Shown piece by piece: positions 59,401-64,000 of a DNA stretch of 64,000 nucleotides (positions within the stretch are counted from its first letter, which is position 1; each line of letters begins with the position of its first letter). The DNA lies in NCBI GenBank assembly GCA_030062745.1, contig CP099842.1:27024307-27088306 (forward strand). The letters run 5' to 3'. The translations under genes and the position numbers were made by a program. A model generated the notes under the pieces. The model saw only the letters and a program-made list of their open reading frames with translations, searched no databases and was not told the DNA's origin. The DNA comes from Capitulum mitella. Its lineage: Eukaryota > Arthropoda > Thecostraca > Pollicipedomorpha > Pollicipedidae.

Positions 59401-62400
59401 GGGCGTGAGATCGCGAAGCCAGGGGTCGAGCGGCGCTGCGCTATTCCCAGCAGTACGTCCTTGGCTGGGGAGACGTGGGTAGCCGTGGTAAACGCTGGCG
59501 GGAAGTGAGTGCTCATCGCTGCCGGAGTTCATGGCATTGGTACAGTTTCCTGCTTTGGGCTCATCAATAAAAGGCATGTAATACCGATGGCAAGATGAGT
59601 TCATCGTTGCCGGTAAAATGCAGCAAGTTTTCACATCACTGTTCCTAAACTGTCGAACCAATCTTTATCATGTCTTTCATGAACAGTAGCCCAGTTTCCA
59701 TGACAGGATTGGATTACAGGTCGGATTTCCCTCGAGAGGGAAATCGGGGTTTCAGATGCCGTTTCCATGAACGTACACAGGAAATCCGGATTACATTCGA
59801 GATTACATGGTCCGGATTACTTCGGGAAATCTCGGATTAGCCGCCAATTACGGCGCGTTTGTGACGTTTCCCTTCAGAGCGTACGGAAATCTGTTCCATA
59901 GTACATTACCGTACATTACCGAATGGACTAAGTTTGCTGTAACGGACTGGTGTTGCATGGGATTAGAGAACGTTGTAGTGCCATTTTATCGTTTTGTTTT
60001 GTCAACAAACCGCCAACGGACAAGAAATTGATGTCGGATCTAGCTCCTGCTTCGTAGGACACCAAAACAAATGCGGCACGTAATGCTGCTAGATGCTTCC
60101 AGTTTACGGGTAATCCGGATTTCCTCGCGAAATCTTTTCCAGTCCAGATTACCAAATTTAATCCATTTTGCTAAAACAGGTGTTTCCATGATCTCTGAAA
60201 TCGGAATTTGAAATGAAAGGGAAATCCGGATTTGCTAGTGCCATGGAAACGGGGCTAGTCTCGATATAACTGCGCGTCTGGTGGTACCAAAACCAGAACA
60301 GTTAAAAAATGCGTGTTTTTATGAAGTTCACTGATACGTGGCTCACGGCCACAGGAAATTTGGCGGCCGGCCGGCCGTGCATCGTACGCGAGCGTCGGAC
60401 GGTGGAAATGTAAACCGCAGTAACTCAGAATAGATTTCGGTAAGTTAAAGTAGCAGTGGGGATGCGTGCCGAATGTCGTACAATTCTGAGGATCACACGT
60501 TAGAGGGAGGTCTAGATATCTTCCCGTCAATGCGAAGGTGGCTCGGGCGTCCTTCATTACGAAGCTCTTGCGTTGAAACTCCTCAACTTCTCCAATTTGG
60601 CTTTCGCTTGTTTGTGAGCAACGCTGCCTCATACCGGAACTGAATTACGGAAGGAGGAGTAAAGGGGTGCTGATTGGTCGGAAAGTGGTAGTGAACGAGA
60701 AGAGGGGGACACGAGCAACAAGCCGTCCCTTCCTCCAAGCCCAATATTGGAAAACTTCGCAGTATCCGGGTGGCGTGGCATGTAAAGAAAGGGCTCGGAG
60801 ATCCTCAGGTCTTTCCCCGGACCTTACTTGTGTCCGTTCTGTTTTGAATAGGTAGCGCCGGTGCTGCGGCCAAGAGCGAATTTAGATCGTTTTGTCATTT
60901 GTCACCAAGTTTCCAGCCAAGCCAGGTGCTACACGGCTAATCAGAAACATGTAGGAAAGTCGCGCTTTCTGTTTGTGCTGCATCACGACAAATCCAGCGA
61001 AGGCAAAGCGCCATAAGGCTTTAGGACGTCCGATTTGGAAAAATGGACTTTTGTTTTAAGACGCTGGTTATGAATTGTTCATTTATTTCAACTTCTTCAT
61101 TTCCTCGGTTGATTGATTGATTATTGGGGCTTAGGTGGCGCACCGACTAGGAGGTTGTTCGGCGGCCATTATTTCTTCGGCTAATGCGAGGTATCAAGAA
61201 GGGCATTAATGAAGCATAAGAAGGAAATGCATGCCGTTTCTTTTGTTTGATTTGATGTGTAAAAAGTCATCGATATCTAGCCGTCTTATACCCCGAAGGG
61301 ATCTGACCTCCACAAGATGTTGGACTGGATCCGCTTATGTGCTGACTTGTGCGTTGCAGACGTAAATTGATGACGTGAGGAAAATGTTTTCTGAGTCATC
61401 ATAGTAGATGTGTGGCTGCGATAACGCTGCTGTAAACGTTGCTTTTATAAGCGTTTTAGTTTCGCTCTTAAAATAAACTTTGGGGCACTGCAGTGGTAAT
61501 GGTTTTAACACTCCGGTCACTGAAAGGGCGCAGGATTTTGAATATGTCGATATGAGAGTTGGTTCATAGAAAATGAACATTGGTTGCCACTATTTGTTCT
61601 GTGCTACATGAAGTCCACCAAATGAAGGACGAAGGTGATGCGTTCTCACCGGCTTCGACGTAATATGGCAGTAGCGTGCAGCCGTTGCATTGAAAGGAGC
61701 ACCTAAAACCCCGATGACCGCTCCAATTGACCGGTGGCCGTCTGCCGCTGGAGACAATCAAACTCGTCGAACCACAGACCAACAAGTTGCTCCATCACCA
61801 GAGGTATTGACCGTCGTGTGAAGTCGAAAGGACCGTATATAGTCGTGTAGATCGAGGGCAACAAGGTTGTCAAAGAGTCTCACATTGATCTGAAACATCC
61901 CAATGGAGAACGCGTTCGTGTTTGCCGTGCTTTGAATGCAGACGACGTCAAGAAGAAACGCAGTCTAACAAAGATCGCTGGTATCGTCCCGTTTTGGTTT
62001 GGCTGGTTGCGTACTGCAGTGCGCCGAACCTGCTCTGAACGTTGTTCTGCCGACTGTCGCGCGTGCGAGACTCAGAGACGACCTTCATTGTAGTTATTGT
62101 TCATCGTGCGCAGCTGGACATTCGGAAGCGCTGCGACTCCGACGACGGGCGCGACAGATCGGCGGCAGTTGGGATTCCCGAAGGCGACTGATATCGATAA
62201 GCACGCTATCGCACTCTGACTCACTGTCATGACCTCATTGCCACTGTATACTGTCTGTAATGGATTTAGTGTAAACGTCAGAGCGAATTGACATTGATTT
62301 GATGGAGACAGACATAACGGAAGCTGCTGTGGCGGTGTCACCGGCCGCCGGCCGCCCGGTCTGGCCCGTTGGGTCCCCGCGCTGTTGACCGCGGTGTCAG

Positions 62401-64000
62401 CCGGCGGCCGGCAGGTCGTCGGTCGTCGTCGGGCCCGCGTCGAGCGGCCGGCTGCGGCGCCGCCGGTGGCCAGCCGGCCTGGCCGGGCGCGTGCTGTGTT
62501 TGGCGCCGCCGCCGGCGTCTGGCCCGGTGACGTCATTGTACCGGGTCAGCGAGGGCCCCGAAGGACGGCGGCGCGATGACATGTTGGGGTGACGTGCAGA
62601 AGGTCGGCGGCGGTAGAGCGGTCCTGGCGACGCCGTGGGATGGGTGGCATTGGAGGGGCATTAGGAAAGCAGCTGCAGCAGCTTAGTGTCCTGAAAACTA
62701 GCTCCTGCCTGAGGTGCGCTTTGTCAGACGATTCGGCGTATATGTGCTGTTTACGTCGCCGGCAGTCGTGGGGAGTTCCGCCACCGCTGGCAGCATCTGG
62801 AAGTTCAGTACTGTCGTGCGGCCCGAACGCCCACGGTCGTCCTGTTTCTGACCGGCGTTTGAGGATTAACTGTGCCGCCGATCCGCGGCGCGGCCGGTCT
62901 GTTGATTTAACCTCGCCCCGCAATCGAGGTCGGCCGGGGATGTCCTGGCGTCGGTGTGTCGAGTCTGGCGGCAAGCGGCGGTGTGTGGGAGGCCGCCGCG
63001 GCGCGAACCAAACACAGGCGGCGGCGCGAGACCTTCCCGATGCGCTCGCGGCAAAAATAAACACGGCCGCGGCAGCTATCGGCCGGCGCCATTGCCGTCC
63101 CCTGCCGACGCTGTCGCCGCTTCTGTCTGTCATTGCTCGGTCCGGGCCGCTCCCACGTGGCGTCCGCTCTGTCGCCGCTCGTCGGGCCGCCCTGAAATCG
63201 ACTGTGTGACCCGTCCGGCGTCGCGCCGAGTCGACGGCGCGCCCTGGCCCCGCCCTGCAGCTCGTCATGTTGCGTCCTGTGCTGCGGGGTCGGACAAATG
63301 GTCGGAAACAGTTCAGCTCGGCCCAGCTGTGGTTGAAACACGCTGAGACGTGTTTGGTTGCACTGGGTAGTTAGGTTTGCGTGCCGTCTGTGGCAATACC
63401 GTCTGTCAGATTTTCACGGAGTTTGTTCCACGGAAGCAATGGGCCAAGCGTTAACCGCGCATTGAGCCGCGAAGTTGTTGCGAACCTGTGGCTGTTGCCC
63501 TTTGAGTCCGCCTCGGTTCTTGGACGGTGAGACGCGGCGGGACATTACCATGAGCTTGTGTCCCAACATGTCTCACCGTACGAAGCGATTTGACCCGACA
63601 CGGTCCTCCGCGACCAGCGCAGATCGTCGTCTGGTGTCACGACTGAGTGTCTAAGTCACGGTCCACCGTGACCTTTCGTGGCTCGCTTTGATCTACGGCC
63701 GCTTGTCACTTGTTGCGACCTGCCTGGAATCTCGGCGACCCATTCCCAGTGATCTGCCCGTGGCGAACCGTTCTGACGTGCCGTGTGCCTTGTGTTTCTG
63801 CAGTGTTCCGGGGCGATCACCCTGCCCTGCCGTGACGGGCCGTGACCTGGTTGTGCCGCAGGTGGAGCCGCTGACGGAGCCGCTGCTGGACCGCGAGACG
63901 CCGCACACGCCCAAGACCCGCTCGGCGCGCCCAGGGGTCGACCCCCGCGGTCAGTTCTGGCCTCGCTCAGGGGTCAGCTCTTGCCGACCCCGAGGCTCGG
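54964..64000 (+). CDS. Adcy9: ADCY9/Ac13E-type transmembrane adenylyl cyclase, 5' part (partial, spliced)
   Basis: Makes cAMP from ATP at the plasma membrane. Exons: 54964-56440 (ATG, 492 codons), 57777-57925 and a probable third from 63862. Residues 51-70 (LFERAAASWWEPRFDSDILE) match the ADCY9 N-terminal signature. Six TM segments lie at about 87-250, followed by a signalling-helix region (MEKQLKEKMIHSVLPP). The C1a domain spans about 326-491 with metal-binding Asp339 (ILFADIVGF) and Asp383 (LGDCYYCVSG), then RVGVHTG and KFDVWSNDV. Exon 2 supplies LQTYFIVG, the end of C1a. The second TM cassette and C2 lie beyond the window. No inactivating change is seen. An acceptor-like CCGGCAG at about 54927 and the lack of a nearby promoter suggest a non-coding first exon upstream. 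Confidence 0.93.
56441..57776. other. Adenylyl cyclase intron 1
   Basis: No exon inside. Contains a G-quadruplex-like stretch and a Thr/Pro-like CCGTC-rich tract (57.5-57.75 kb) just before the acceptor. Confidence 0.6.
57150..57205 (+). repeat. Four long G-tracts (G-quadruplex candidate)
   Basis: G-runs of 4, 8, 8 and 7 at 57150, 57163, 57179 and 57199 are separated by 8-12 nt, on the transcribed gene's sense strand. Confidence 0.75.
57777..57925 (+). CDS. Adcy9: Adenylyl cyclase coding exon 2: end of C1a and C1b linker
   Basis: Acceptor CCGCAG. The split codon gives Asp, then LQTYFIVGRKSLVAQ, matching the family's TYLI.G end of C1. A Ser/Pro/Gly-rich linker follows. Donor GTGAGC, phase 0. 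Confidence 0.88.
59687..60257. mobile_element. 571-bp TA-flanked terminal-inverted-repeat element
   Basis: Left end TA-GCCCAGTTTCCATGACA and right end TGCCATGGAAACGGGGC-TA are inverted copies with few mismatches, each abutting TA. Several internal GGAAATCCGGATT motifs occur in both orientations. No ORF, so a MITE using a TA target. Confidence 0.65.
61812..61985 (+). pseudogene. Broken coding remnant, possibly from a retroelement
   Basis: One frame reads SKGPYIVV, an in-frame stop, then IEGNKVVKESHIDLKHPNGE and continues for about 58 codons. The GPY start loosely resembles the C-terminal tail of LTR-retroelement integrases; this is a weak suggestion. Confidence 0.25.
63862..63950 (+). CDS. 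Adcy9: Adenylyl cyclase probable coding exon 3 (C1b linker)
   Basis: After TTGTGCCGCAG the phase-0 frame reads VEPLTEPLLDRETPHTPKTR, a plausible C1b segment. A donor candidate GTCAGT lies at about 63951; the frame stays open to the window end, so the true 3' limit is uncertain. Confidence 0.55.

Larger units (their letters stand above)
57926..63861. other. Adenylyl cyclase intron 2 (about 5.9 kb)
   Basis: No further exon recognised. Holds the TA-flanked inverted-repeat element (59.69-60.26 kb), a broken coding remnant (61.81-61.99 kb) and a CpG-rich stretch (62.33-63.3 kb). Confidence 0.5.

Noticed and set aside
62340-63350. Possible gene in a CpG-rich stretch with overlapping ORFs on both strands
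   Set aside because: ORFs are explained by GC-rich low complexity; no domain or splice structure; lies within cyclase intron 2.

Overview
The window looks like nuclear DNA of an animal, most likely an invertebrate and probably an arthropod or crustacean (an inference from protein resemblance; the species is not identified). Genes are split into exons with GT-AG junctions, introns are large and full of repeats, coding exons are very GC-rich, and there are no operons or ribosome-binding sites. Four protein-coding genes can be supported. I assembled their exons by hand by matching splice sites, intron phase and family conservation.

From left to right: (1) 1-606, plus strand: the last two coding exons of an L-type voltage-gated calcium channel alpha-1 subunit, with a probable poly(A) site near 2.8 kb. 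(2) 18791-4601, minus strand: a complete nine-coding-exon A1CF/RBM46/RBM47-family RNA-binding protein of 587 aa (three RRMs and a C-terminal double-stranded-RNA-binding domain), converging tail-to-tail with the calcium channel. (3) 31397-25959, minus strand: a complete four-coding-exon MFSD4/NaGLT1-like transporter of 1214 aa. A Pro/Ala/Thr/Gly-rich, sequon-rich segment of about 735 residues is inserted in its TM5-TM6 loop. (4) 54964 to the right edge, plus strand: the 5' part of an ADCY9/Ac13E-type adenylyl cyclase, whose six-TM and C1 catalytic part lies in one exon.

The rest is intron and intergenic DNA dominated by mobile-element remnants and tandem repeats. 19.9-23.0 kb holds a nest of short DNA elements, including a hAT-like family with one 8-bp target-site duplication and a 1.28-kb inverted-repeat element with internal 150-bp repeats. 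31.6-39.9 kb is an AT-rich block with a decayed 30-bp array, a 280-bp inverted-repeat element (other copies at 16.8 and 44.3 kb) and a TTAA-flanked piggyBac-like element at 35.3-36.5 kb. 39.9-54.9 kb is GC-rich with CpG-island-like stretches, several minisatellites, a tRNA-derived SINE-like sequence and a (CCTGA)n array just before the cyclase start codon. A TA-flanked inverted-repeat element lies at 59.7-60.3 kb.

The genes act in different processes (calcium entry, cAMP synthesis, RNA processing, solute transport), and nothing suggests they form one system. No prokaryotic system, CRISPR array or confident RNA gene was seen. The most unusual feature is the mucin-like loop of the transporter.
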